From NCBI GenBank assembly GCA_949152475.1, contig OX424563.1, forward strand, positions 3,383,001-3,447,000: a stretch of 64,000 nt of DNA. The letters run 5' to 3'. The translations under genes were made by a program, and so were the position numbers. Numbering within the stretch: the stretch's first letter is position 1; each line of letters starts with the position of its first letter. This document shows, one piece after another, positions 36,503 to 48,232 of this stretch. This stretch comes from Terebella lapidaria. Lineage: Eukaryota > Annelida > Polychaeta > Terebellida > Terebellidae. The notes below the pieces were generated by a model. That model was not told where the DNA came from. It searched no databases and saw only the letters and a list, made by a program, of their open reading frames with translations.

Positions 36503-38954
36503 TTACTGGAAGTCGAAGGTGAGTCCCTTCTGCTTGAGGCCTGACTGCGTGTACCGTTTGTCCATATAGTCACTCTGTTCCTGGGTGAAGTAGTTCTTCC
36601 AGTCACCCACCTCGCCCTTTCGGATGAAAGGTGACACTTTCTGGTTGAAAACCTCGGGTTTCAATGTATAGTTGACCATCTCGTTGTTCCGCATGACCTC
36701 GAAGTCCCCGTAGGTCGCGATCCGCTCGAAGGTTTCCTCTGGGACGTCGACGCCGATGAAGGAGGCGATACGGCGTATCTCCCTCGACAGGTCTTTCTTC
36801 ATCTCCTCAAACTTGACGAAGAGGATCTTTGGGTGGCCTCTCAGCTGCCACCAGCTGTCGTACCAGCGGAAGATGTCGCCGTAGAACAGCTTCTGGGCCT
36901 TGATCAGCTCGTAGAATTCGTTCCACGTGCCCGAGAAGCAGCCAAGCTCCTTGTTGCTACGGTAGAAATGGAACATAGACACCATTGTGTCCTTGTAGTT
37001 GCGCATGGGCACGAGGATCTTGACGTCATCCTTCGCCAGCTGATCCGTGAAGAACTGGGCCGGGAGATGTGTCTTGAAGACTGCGGGCCGTGGGCAGGTC
37101 CTGGCCGTGTCAAGCCCCGTGTGTTTGCCGCTCGGAGTAAAGCTTGTGTTCTCGAGGTACGGAACACGGACGTATGTCGGTTGTTGTTTGGCTCGGTCCA
37201 CGTCGCCTTTGTTGCAAAGCAACCAAGACATCTCGTTTAACCATGTTGTGCCTGTCGAGGGAATAAGGAACATTTCTAAATTGAGTTGTGATGTCTACAT
37301 ACAGTAAAACTTCTAGTAGACGCCGGGTTTCTAATAGACACCGGGGGTTCAGGCATACTGAAATTATTAGACGCCGGGTTCTAATAGACGCCGGGTCTAC
37401 GGACATTGTGTAACATAACAACACTGATGCATGCTAACACTGTTTTGTAGCTATACATCAAAATGCCCTGAATCGACAACGTCAACGCGTCCCAGTGGGG
37501 AACTTCCAGCTTTTAAAATCTAAACTGTCGTCCGATTTGTCCTATCGGAACACAGGCCTCGCCAATTCCAACAAACGCCGGTAAACGCCGGGTTCTAAAA
37601 AACGCCGTGTTCTAATAGACGCAGGGTCTAGAGTGTAAATGAATCAATAGACGCCCGGGCGTCTATTAAAAGTTTTACGGTACATGTATATACATATCAA
37701 GGGATTCCTCATCGTGACTCTCTCATGGGCAGTCGCTACCTAGCAGTTAAGTTATTCTTGATATTTTACAGTGCATTTGTTTGACATCATAATCTTGACA
37801 TCATAATAAAACTCATATCCTGAGCTAGATACAAGAGTCAGATATGTTGCTGTATACACGGCAGTGAGCAGGACGGTGACCTGACTGGAGTTCCAAGCCA
37901 TGAATTCTATGTACTATAACCATCATACACAATTGTATCAGGCAAGTTCAGGTTCGATGAAACAATAAACAGCCCGTGTTGTGACGAGTCTGACAATGTT
38001 TGACCCTGTGGCACTGCCGCTGCTATGCTGAGGTGTCCAACTGGTTTCACGTACTACACTTCTAATGCTGGTACCGTACCGGAACACGCCCTGGTTCACA
38101 CGAACTCAAGTACGTGGTGACAGGTGACCTGGATTACAATGTAGTGCGCATATATAACTTATGACCTTGGGTCCTGTAGCTCACTTGTAAATGGATTCCG
38201 TAAAATTGGTACCTTTTCTTTAAAAAAAATAGGATCGAGTAATTGTACGAACCTGTGTTCTATCTCAGGCTATTTTTTTACATTAAATTATTCGTACGGA
38301 CGATCTGTATTCTGTCCGAGTCTAATTAGGTCATATGCATGACCTTGATTCTGAATATCCATCATCTGCACCTCAATTTGATCCAAGGTCACCAGAGAAT
38401 CCACCATGCACGATTTGGTATAGGTGTATATCCGTCACAATACTTCAACAGTGGATATTCGAATAGGGAATCTACATACATGTATACGTACTGACAAAGT
38501 ATGACATTGCTTACTTTTTGTTTACATATGGGCTTAGTAAGGAAATATATCATGCAACTCTGAATTTGAAACTAATAATCTAAGATCGATTTTGGAGAAA
38601 TCTATAATTTTAGTGTGCTGAAAATCACCGCACAATTCTTTAAATTGTTTCTCTGTTTCCGAACGGAGAGCGAATTTCATAGACATTGTTTCTACATCGC
38701 ATACATCAATCCCGATAGTTCGGGAGCCATTAGGCGGTGGGCTGAACCCTTTCTATTTTCGCATCATGAATCCCTACTTGTGACAGTGCCGGGTACAGAC
38801 CTGTTTTGGGGTAGGAGGCGACGAGGACATCTCCTCGGAAGGTGAACTTCTGCGTGAGTTGGATGACTTCCGGTGTAACGCTGTCGGGCAGCGTCATGTT
38901 CTCGTATTCATGTTCCCCTCGGATCTGGTGGCGAATCTTCTTACGGCTGTCCAT
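36503..38954 (-). CDS. Cytosolic sulfotransferase (SULT1-like), two coding exons
   Basis: Coding exons 38954-38801 and 37251-36503 join in phase to 300 aa, the usual SULT length. The enzyme transfers sulfate from PAPS to hydroxyl or amine groups in the cytosol. Seen: the 5'-phosphosulfate loop YPKTGTTW (residues 48-55, split by the intron), catalytic His in FKTHLP (H113), the 3'-phosphate site RNYKDTMVSMFHFYR (from R135) and the C-terminal PAPS loop RKGEVGDWKNYF (residues 262-273). All key residues are present. The start ATG (CCAACATGG) follows an acceptor (tcgtgcag) whose pyrimidine tract is an uninterrupted C run (G run at 38971-38984). The substrate cannot be told from sequence. A MITE lies about 50 bp upstream of the second coding exon. 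Confidence 0.93.
37302..37680. mobile_element. 379-bp MITE with TA duplication in the sulfotransferase intron
   Basis: The ends are CAGTAAAACTTCTAGTAGAC-GCC and the complement of CCGTAAAACTTTTAATAGAC-GCC, flanked by TA (37300-37301, 37681-37682). The interior repeats 'ttctaatagacgccggg' several times and has a perfect palindrome AATAGACGCC-CGGGCGTCTATT near the right end. TA duplication points to the Tc1/mariner/pogo group. Confidence 0.8.
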
Positions 38955-39045
38955 GTTGGCTGCACGAGTGGGGGGGGGGGGGGGTATAAACAATTATTGG
39001 TATTTTGAGAAACCAGTGTTTGTTCTACAAGGGAATCTTCTTTAA

Positions 39046-41060
39046 ACGCGTCTTTTGTTCTTGGTTCAGTGGGAAGTTACTGCCGTGCAAAGGTAAAAGG
39101 CAGTATCTGCAAATTTCCCAATTTCCGGTTAATATGCCAATTAGAGAGAGTTTTGCTTGTTCTTTCCCAAAATAAGACTTGGCTGGATGTACCTCTCTCC
39201 CTGGCTGGGATACTGGATGGATCAAATGGCAGTATCTGAAAAATATCCATAGTTTACAGAGGTAAAGAGCAGTATCTCAGTGTCTCTACAGGGACACGAG
39301 CAGTATCTGCACATATACTGCTCTTTACCTCTGTAACACTGCTCTTTTTTTCAGATACTGCCGTTTACCTCTGTATGGAGGCAACAACCAAGAAGGAGAC
39401 TCAGACATACTCCCTCTCTGAAATTGAATCTTCGTCTACCAGATCATTTACAAACGTTTGACCGTCACTCCTGTGCCTGCCAGCATGGGATTGCGAGGGG
39501 AAGTTCCAGCCGGCGGATTTAGCCTGTAACTGAGAATCATGACCGTGAGTTTTTCGTTCTAGGTAAACCCGACCCTCACATAGAGTCTACCTCGATCATT
39601 CCATGTCCCTCCTCAATGCAAGCTTGTATCACGATGACCGAACTCGGTGTTTTGTACGTGTTTTATATATTTTATACTAGGTTGGCAGATCGAGGGAGGG
39701 TTGTCACAGGTGGGGTAAACAACTAAGCATTTGACAGGCCTTGACACTACAATCCGATATACAATAGACATCATCTGACTCACCCACAACGCTCGTGCAC
39801 ACAAACAAAGCGTCTTGGCATCGCACTGTCATAGCATAGCCTGTGCCCATTACAAGTCTCGTCTCAGATCATCTGAGGAAATATCGCTGCGGGCATTAGG
39901 GTTATGAGGAATTGGGAAGGTGAGCATATATTTAATGGTCACTGTGGCAAAACTGGTGGAGCCTCTGATCGTTCCCGATGCACCTGATAAATTGATTTTA
40001 TTTTTGAGATGGTTAGATCAATAATTCAGTATACACATCTTCAAAATATCGCTGCAAGTATCGGTAACGAATATTCTCAGAAACTCAGAGTGCGGGTAGC
40101 GAATACATGTACGTGGAGATTAGGGAATGATGATTCATTCTTCATTCTGTGCTCTGCTTGTTTGACGTGGTGACTCTGTTTAATTGATAATTATGATTTT
40201 CGTTTGATTTTGAATTACAGCTATCGTATTTGGCTCAACAGCCGCGTCCGGAGAGTTTAATTAAGTTTAATTTCGCTTGGCATATTACGTGATTTCAGCA
40301 AACGGGGCCATGTGTAAATATTTCCTACACGAACCCACGTGTAGAGAACTATGGGATTGATTCAGCATTGTGTGGTGAACAAGTATACATATCACACGAT
40401 CCAATGCAACTAACATATATATCGAGACCCTGGAAAAGGCATACAGATATCAAAATACGTTAACATATGTGTATCTTCGTAATGATGAAAGAAATCACCA
40501 AATAGAATAAATACTAGTGCATTGCAAGGGGGGGGGGGGGGGGGGGTGGAGCGCGGGGGTCACTTGGCAATCACTTAGGCATGACAAACGCAGGACGTCA
40601 AATAAATATTATCATGCCTAGCAGCAGGTTACATGTATAACGGTCACCGGAATTGATCAGTCCCGTATACAGCAAGTGCCATGATACAACATTCTATTAA
40701 ACTGTAAATAAGCGCCCGGGCGCTTGAACAGGTCAATGTAGTAATTTAGTCAAAGCTGAACAAAATATTTATGAATAATAAATGATGGATATGATCGCAT
40801 ACAATTTTGAGCAGATACTGCCTGTTCAATGCTGGAGACAACACAAGGTGATGCAGAGGCAAATGGCAGTATCTGCACGAAAGCTTATATACTAGGCAAA
40901 ATAATTGTTGGAATGTAACTTTACACTTTGGAAATAAACATATCAGCTGTATGTATTTCATCACGTGATGAAAAATTTTGAAAGTATATTTAGGCTATCT
41001 CCTCATTTTATGGATATTGCAGAGACTGCCTTTTTCACCTTTGCACGGCATATTTCGTGA
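39046..41060. repeat. Dispersed inverted copies of a GGTAAAnnGCAGTATCTG motif
   Basis: Copies occur in both orientations near 39088, 39225, 39256, 39292, 39320, 39352, 40808, 40858 and 41024. A hairpin is formed by 'acagaggtaaagagcagtat' at about 39256 and its complement at about 39320-39340. The outermost pair (TGCCGTGCAAAGGT at 39083 and its complement at about 41035) is inverted over 2 kb. They are probably remnants of one or more MITEs. The stretch also has a G run at 40530-40546. Confidence 0.5.
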
Positions 41061-41222
41061 GTTGTAGCAGTTTTCGCTACTAAAAAAAATACTATAAAAT
41101 ATTTTCAACAATTATTTAGGTCCAGAGCACGTTAATTATTAATACCTGAGCATAGGTAAAAACTTGCCCATCGCACGTTAAAGTCTCCTATGATAGCGTT
41201 AGATGGGCGTCGATAGCCTCAC

Positions 41223-41305
41223 CTGTTTGACTGTAGCTGTGATCCCGTACTCCAGACAAGTCTCCGGTCTAGGCTCGAGTCATCATGGATGTAGTCGTGT
41301 ACAAG
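41223..41305 (-). other. Possible 5'UTR exon of the sulfotransferase gene
   Basis: On the minus strand an exon-like stretch ends in a good donor (TCAAACAG|GTGAGG at 41223/41222), about 30-110 bases downstream of a TATA box. Its natural partner is the acceptor just before 38959, which leads into the sulfotransferase start codon. Linking the two is an inference; the transcription start is estimated from the TATA position. Confidence 0.4.
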
Positions 41306-41328
41306 CTGCAGTGTCGGGGCAGAGCCTG

Positions 41329-41336
41329 TATTTATA
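41329..41336 (-). promoter_or_regulatory. TATA box (TATAAATA), minus strand
   Basis: Minus-strand TATAAATA in the context ggTATAAATAcaggc, followed about 30 bases later by a plausible start (near 41305) and then a splice donor. It probably drives the sulfotransferase transcript. Confidence 0.45.
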
Positions 41337-41420
41337 CCACCAGGCCCCGGTGTGAGGGCAACTGTTGTTGACAAATAATGCTGACGTACGTACATACTAG
41401 CACCTTAGAACGCCCCTATC

Positions 41421-41450
<30 letters not shown>
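41421..41450. repeat. Poly(T) run, about 30 bases
   Basis: A plain homopolymer just upstream of the presumed sulfotransferase promoter. It could be the tail of a minus-strand retroposon, but no such body is recognised next to it. Confidence 0.9.
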
Positions 41451-41451
<1 letters not shown>

Positions 41452-44364
41452 GTAGTTTGTTTTGCCGTAAATTTGACACACTTGTCACATTGCCCAATAT
41501 TTCCGGGGCCATTATGTGTTCACGTGATAGATGAACGGGCTACGTATGAATGAATTATGGGGTTTATGCATGAAACTGGTGTATTATGTGACATTTTCCA
41601 TTTAAGCTGTACCTATCGCTGGCGGTGTATTATATTCTGACACGCGTGGATTGTCTATATGTACCGACTTATACGGGTAATAACCTATCGTATAGAGGCA
41701 ATCTTTCTTAGGATCAATTGTCCCTTGCGGGATATTCCGTCAGTTATGAGGGTATTATTGAAGGTAATAAATAAGTTTTACAAACAAATTTCACTGGATA
41801 TCGCGCGCGTGGGTGAAAAAAAAATCCACAGAATTTGGGATGTCCATTAGCTGGTATTTCTTGTTTATTAAATAATTTTCAACTTTGCATTGAAGGAAAA
41901 ACGGATTGTAATCCGGAAATGTAAATGTAACGAATTCACGGTATTTTTTTTTGTTCACTCCAGATGTGGCTGCATATACGAACGGATATTCACCAGTTTT
42001 ATATTAAGTTATGCATTAGTTTCCGAAACCACTTGAAAAGACGGAATTGTATGCACATACTTATGAAGAATGTCGTCTGTTGGAAGCTAAAATTCGTTAT
42101 CAAATTTTGAAGAAAAATGCCCTGATTTTAGAATACTAGTATTGTTTGATTTGTTCATGTTCTATTGGAGTGTTTCCTTTTAGTCACAAGAAGCATGAGT
42201 TACTTAGTGCAAAATTTAAATTCGATATCGACATCGTTTCCCACTAAGTCGTTCATAGTATGCATCTTCGTGAAAATGTTGAAATTTCACTATCGATTCG
42301 TTGGCAACAGAAGGAGAATTTCTTTATATTATAAATGCCACACTGATTGGGGTTAATCAAATCCCAAGAAAATACGAATCAAGCATAATTCTTCGTGTTG
42401 CAGAATGTCTAACATAAAAAATATCAGGTCAAAAAAGACATACACAATACATAATTATATCATTTTTTATTGCTCTAACAACTTGAATTGAGCTTATGAA
42501 AACAAGTCTCTCAATTAGATTTTAGGTAGAACTCTGGGAAGATAACATGAGCACGTTAACCGTGGTAATTGTCTTACCAATCAAAATTTTACATACTTCG
42601 CTACACATGAACCTACATTTGATTGTTTATATGTCAAGTTAAACATATGAACAATAACTGCATCAAGTGACTATAACATACATTTTTAATAACACAACAA
42701 TAACAGTAGTCAAATCAGCAAAGTGAACACGACATACGCGCTAAAAAATGGCAGGTATGATTTAAGTTCAATATCTGAATGTAACCAAGTAGGTACATTT
42801 AAATTGATAAAACTGTACAATATATACTACTATCTATATTATTTACAAGCAGACAAATTTTGTCTGCTTCGTGTACCAATGTTGAGGTTAAACACCTTCA
42901 AAATAAATCAATTGCATAAAGAGCGCATATCTATATCACCATTTGGTGATAAACAATAATAAAACGCATGCACCTTTGGAAGAAACAAAGTCATCTCCCT
43001 GTACAAAGTAACAGCTGAACAAATAAATGTATACTCATAGAATAATTCCTATCATATCTCACTCACTATCCAATGCTATCACCTACTTCTGGACAAATGC
43101 CATATATTACCGCTATGTATACATCAGACGAGTACACAAGGAACCACAAGTATGAACAATGATGTATTCATACGATGCACTTGTGCAGTGTATTTTGTTC
43201 TGTTCAGAAAACTTCAGAAATAAGGTTTTTGTTGCATATTCTCACACGATGATGGAATAAAGAAACTTTCTTCACTAATTATCAATTTCAATAATATCAA
43301 CAAGGAATGACTGGACAACTTCAAATAATATTCAGTCGTTTTCTATATTTAAAAATTGTGTGTCAAACTACAACCAATAATGAGTTTGATGAAACCACTC
43401 GAAAATACACACTTTGAAAAATCAAATTTAAACGAAACATCCCTCGTCACTGGGACACCACAGGTGAGCAGTGAACACATGCAGTAACATCGACTGAGTG
43501 GTATCAGATCTCACGATGCAAATTTGGAAACTAATGAATATACACTGATCTGATTTCGACTAATAAGCAATACACAATACACATGTTGATGGAATTGAAA
43601 GTAATAACATTTTAGTCGTGCGATAAAATAAACATATTTTGAATTGATTGTATTGGGCATTTGAATGAATTATATGTCAAAAGGTCATGACAGAATTAAA
43701 CCAAAGCGTTGCTCAATCTTTTTCCAGTGTGTTTTCAAAAGAAGCCAGTATCGGGGTGAAGCAAGTATCTGGCAAATATAATAATCAAATCAATCAATCA
43801 ATATAAACATTACATAATATTTTGTACAAATATTTTGTTCTAAGACAAAACAAATACATTCTCACTCACTGAGCAACGTTATGGTAATGCATAATAGAGA
43901 GAAATATCCATGAACAATGAACTATGTATAATATACTGGAATGGTAATATCATTCACATGAAAACCCTAAAACAATATGAGAAAAACTTCAACCCTCAGT
44001 ATCAAACATAAGTGAGACACTTTAATTTATCATCCCACGGTTGCTGTTTTTTTTTTCAAACTTTCCGCCGACCAATTAAAAAGGCTGATAGAAGCACGCG
44101 ATTGAAAGAAGGCTTTTGATTTGTCGACGAGGCCCAGACGCAGGGCCGCGTGCAAAGAAAAGTCGCGCCAATTGAATGATGGCGCTAGATACCCTGTCGT
44201 GTCAATCGGTGGTCGGTTAGCCGTGTACGTCCTCAGTCATGGGTGACTAGACACCGGAGCGCGGCCTCCGTACGTCCGTCCGTCTGCACGACCGTCCGAC
44301 AAAATAATGAGTTTGATTCTTCCTGCTGCAGTCAAGTTCACACTCCCTCCGAGAGATGGCGCTG
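41451..44364. other. No gene recognised; probably 3' flank/3'UTR of the calmodulin-like gene
   Basis: AT-rich sequence with scattered short open frames lacking family resemblance. The part next to 44364 must contain the 3'UTR of the minus-strand calmodulin-like gene. At 44090-44330 the composition turns GC-rich, but I could not assign a function. Confidence 0.35.
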
Positions 44365-47300
44365 TCAGTCGCTCACTAACATCCTGACGAATTCTGGAAA
44401 TAAAATAGTACCTCACGAGCAAGCGCTATATTTTTTACATATTATTTTCGTGTCTCCATCATATTCCAAATGCCTTACATTTTACGAGATCTATTACTAT
44501 CATAGCTGAACAATTCTGCCCAACAGTCCCCCCGTCACAGTTATAATAATAATAATAATGTTTATTTCAGACTCCAGGTCCATATGGTTTACAACATGCA
44601 TGTAAAAATGTAAAACAAAGTAGACATATAATACAATGTAAAACAACAACAATATTAAAACAGAGCTTTGCACCAAGAACTCCACATTGGTGATGTGTGC
44701 ACCATAGATGATGTGACAACCCTTGCAATGACAGAATTTTCAGATTTCTGAAGCCTACAAATAAAATTAGCTATGTGCTTTCTATTCAGTTCACCAAAAG
44801 AAGGGATTCCCAAATCAACAAACATTTGACTAGCACTACAATGCCGATCTAATTTTAAGAGACGTCTTAAACTGTTGTTGTAACTGACAGATATTTTCCT
44901 TAGGTAGTTATGCCGATCTACCTGTCAAACCTCTCTCATCGTAGTAGTTGTGCCTTATCTAGACACCCCGACCCGTATTACCTGACATCCCTTTCTTACC
45001 CTCGTAGTTGAGCCGTTCTACCTGACACCTCTCTCTTACCCTCGTAGTTGAGCCGTCCTACCTGACACCCCTCCGTTCTCTCGTAGTTGAGCCGCCCTAC
45101 CTGTAACCCCTCCCTTACCCTCGTAGCTCAGCCGTCCTACCCGGCACCCCTCGCCTTTACCCTCGTAATTGAGCCGTCCTACCTGACACCTCTTCCCTAC
45201 CCTCGTAGTTGAGCCGCTCTGCCTGACAACCCTCTCTCACAATCGTAGTTGAGCCGTCCTACCTGACACCCCGCCCTTATCTTCGTAGTTGAGCCGTCCT
45301 ACTAGACACCCCTTCCTTACCCTGGTAGTTGAGCCGGTCTACCTGACCCCCTTCCTTACCCTCGTAGTTGATCCGCCCTACCTGATACCTCTCCTAACCC
45401 TCGTAGTTGAGCCGTTCTAACTGACACCCCTTTCTTACCCTCGTAGATGTACCGCCCTCCCTGACACCCCTCCTAACCCTCGTAGTTGAGCCGTCCTACC
45501 TGACATCCCTTCCTTACCCTCGTAGTTGATCCGCCCTACCTGACACCCCTCCTAACCCTCGTAGTTGAGCCGTTCTAACTGACACCCCTTTCTTACCCTC
45601 GTAGATGTACCGCCCTCCCTGACACCCCTCCTCACCCTCGTAGTTGAGCTGTTCTACCTGACACCCCTGCCTTACCGGCATAGTTGAGCCGTCCTACCTG
45701 ACACCCCTCCCTTACCCTCGTAGTTGAGACGTCCTACTTGATACTCATCCTAACTCTCGTAGTTGATCCGTTCTATCTGGCACCCCTGCCTTACCGGCAT
45801 AGTTGAGCCGTCCTACCTGACACCCCTTCCTTACTCTGGTAGTTGAGCCGTCCTATTAGACACCCCTTCCTTACCCTCGTAGTCGAACCGTCCTGCCTGA
45901 CAACCTTTCCTTCCCCTCGTAGTTAAGCCGTCCTACCTGACATCCCTTCCTTACCCTCGTAGCTGAGCCGTCCTACCTGACACCCCTCCAAACTCTCGTA
46001 GTTGAGCCGTTCTATCTGACACCCCTTTCTTACCCTCGTAGTTGACCGTCCTACCTGCCATGGCACCCCTGCCTTACCCTCGTAGTGGAGCCGTCTTATC
46101 TGACACCCCTTCCTTACCCTCTTAGTTGAGCCGTCCTACCTGACACCCCTCTCTTACCCTCGTAGTTGAGCTGTCCTACCTGACACCCCTGTCTTACCCT
46201 CGTAGTTGAGCCGTCCTACCTGACACCCTTCCCTTCCCTCGTAGTTGAGCCGCCCTACCTGACACCCCTTCCCTACCCTCGTAGTTGAGCCGCCCTACCT
46301 GACACCCCTTCCTTACCCTCGTAATTGAGTCGTCCCACCTGACACCCCTCCCTTCCCTCGTAGCTGTGCCATCCTACCTGGCACCCCTCCCTTACCCTCG
46401 TAGTTCAGCCGTCTTACCTGACACCCCTCCCTCACCCTCGTGGTTGAACCGTCCTCCCTTACCGTCGTAGCTACCTAACACCCCTCCCTTACAGTCGTAG
46501 CTACCTAACACCCCTCCCTTACCGTCGTAGCGACCTAACACCCCTCCCTTACCGTCGTAGCGACCTAACACCCCTCCCTTACCGTCGTAGCGACCTAACA
46601 CCCCTCCCTTACCGTCGTAGCGACCTAACACCCCTCCCTTACAGTCGTAGCTACCTAACACCCCTCCCTTACCGTCGTAGCTACCTAACACCCCTCCCTT
46701 ACCGTCGTAGCGACCTAACACCCCTCCCTTACCGTCGTAACTACCTAACACCCCTCCCTTACCGTCGTAGCTACCTAACACCCCTCCCTTACAGTCGTAG
46801 CTACCTAACACCCCTCCCTTACCGTCGTAGCGACCTAACACCCCTCCCTTACCGTCGTAACTACCTAACACCCCTCCCTTACCGTCATAGTTGAGGCGCC
46901 CGTCCCCGTCGATGTCGGCCTCTTTCAGCAGTTCGTCGACCTCCGAGTCCGAGATCTGCTGCTGGAGTACGTGCACCATCATGTACTTCAGCTCCTCTGC
47001 CTGTAACGCACAATGTGTACTGACTTTTGGAATTGTATGGTAATTGTAATGTCTAGGATGATCTCTCATTCAGCAGGTTTATTTGGTGTTGGGGCTTGTC
47101 CGGAAAACTGATCCTAATTGTGAAATAAATAAAGTAACCATTTAACATATAAATATTGAATTCCGCAGGGTTGTCCACTTGTAGCCTCGTAAGAACGTTC
47201 CATGTAAGCGGATCAGACCTGAATAAAGCCGTTGCCGTCCCTGTCGAAGACCTGGAAGACTTTCCGGATCTCGTCCGCCGTGTCCATCGTCTGGATTCGT

Positions 47301-48232
47301 TGCATCATCATCTGGATGAACTCCGGGAACTGGATCACACCGTCACCTACAGCCAGCATAAATTGCATAAATTATTGTGATGAATAATCATTTACTTACG
47401 AAACCTTTGAAGCTTAATTAATTTCAGGAATCGATTAAACTAGTTATGATTGGATGAAGAGTTCAGATGGCCAACTTTCCAAAACAGTTGCTATGATAAG
47501 ATGAATTCACCATGACACGGTGATCAATAGATAATAGAAAGAATGTGTAAAAGAAATTGCATCAGATTCTGTTAACTCGTGTTCACTAAATTCCTTCGGA
47601 GAAGATAAACTGGCCTGGAATCGAACCGGAAGAAACTATGTCAAGAAGTACGGAGTTCTTGGAATGTTTTTGGAGCTCATGAATGAAAGATATTGCAACT
47701 GCATCCCACATAAAGACGGCAAAGTTCGAGATAACATGGTATAATCTCATGTGGTGACAGCACTGAGTGCGTTCGATTGGAGAAACATAAACAAGCTCAT
47801 GGTCACAGTATTACATGTATTCGAAAAGTGGGCAATTTTTTCTGGAATCAAGTTTTTGGATGGCCTAAACTCACCGGGCGCGTATGAGAATAAGATCCAA
47901 AATCTGAGCATAATTCTCCTTGATAATAAAAATACCTAGAAAAGGTAGACATTCAAAAACCCCAAAGAATTTAGTGTATGAGCTAAATGTATCACAGCTA
48001 GTTGTGTGGGATAATTCATTGCTTTAGAACAACCACTTCTCTGTATATCAAGGGTTCATGAATTACAGTGTATATTCCGCGAGCTTACCGTCGATGTCCA
48101 GCTCGACCATTATCTCCATAATGTCGGCCTCTGTAGGGTTTAGTCCCATCGACCTCATGACCTTGGTCAGCTCCCGGGCACTGATCACGCCGTCCCCATT
48201 ACGGTCATAGATAGAGAAGGCTTCCTTCAGGT
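44365..48232 (-). CDS. Calmodulin-like protein with four EF-hands (5' exon not found)
   Basis: Minus-strand exons 48232-48089, 47346-47219, 47000-46883 and 44393-44365 join in phase to 139 codons plus stop. Reading starts DLKEAFSIYDRNGDG, the position reached in calmodulin after about 10 residues, so one short upstream exon ending in phase 1 is missing. EF loops: DRNGDGVISARE, DIDGDGVIQFPE (split by an intron), DRDGNGFIQAEE and DIDGDGRLNYDE (split before the last exon, which encodes EFVRMLVSD and stop). All four keep Asp at loop position 1 and Glu at 12, so Ca2+ binding is expected. It is clearly diverged from calmodulin itself (for example MQRIQTMDTADEIRKVFQVF in place of [21 protein letters not shown]-type sequence). 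The introns at both ends carry minisatellites that include the splice sites. Confidence 0.88.
44537..44900 (-). mobile_element. LINE 3'-end fragment in the calmodulin-like gene's last intron
   Basis: The minus-strand translation contains VSYNNSLRRLLKLDRHCSAS, MFVDLGIPSFGELNRKHIA and NFICRLQKSENSVIARVV, a typical C-terminal region of a non-LTR retrotransposon ORF2. It is followed by a short 3'UTR, AATAAA and an ATT-repeat tail (ending at about 44537). Only about 360 bp remain, so it is strongly 5'-truncated. Its tail triplet differs from the ACT tail of the LINE at 6-9 kb. Confidence 0.7.
44905..46455 (-). repeat. Minisatellite of about 38-42 bp derived from the calmodulin-like exon 3 donor
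   Basis: On the minus strand each of roughly 38 units reads CTCAACTACGAGG|GTAAGGG then AGGGGTGTCAGGTAGGACGG. The real exon end is CTCAACTATGACG|GTAAGGG at 46883. The array therefore multiplies the exon end plus donor site. Units vary in length and sequence, more so than the 30-bp array beside it, which suggests this is the older part. Confidence 0.88.
46456..46882 (-). repeat. 30-bp minisatellite, about 14 copies, starting at the exon 3 donor
   Basis: On the minus strand the unit is CTACGACG|GTAAGGGAGGGG followed by TGTTAGGTAG. It begins exactly at the donor of the calmodulin-like exon 3. The unit is 10 codons with no stop, so read-through gives repeated YDGKGGVLGS, and every copy offers a donor in the same phase as the true one. 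Confidence 0.93.

Noticed and set aside
36833-37240. 135-codon plus-strand frame
   Set aside because: It is antisense to the sulfotransferase exon; the minus strand has all the catalytic motifs.
46392-47069. 225-codon minus-strand frame ending in YDGKGGVLGS repeats
   Set aside because: Only its first part is the calmodulin-like exon 47000-46883; the rest is intron minisatellite read past the donor.
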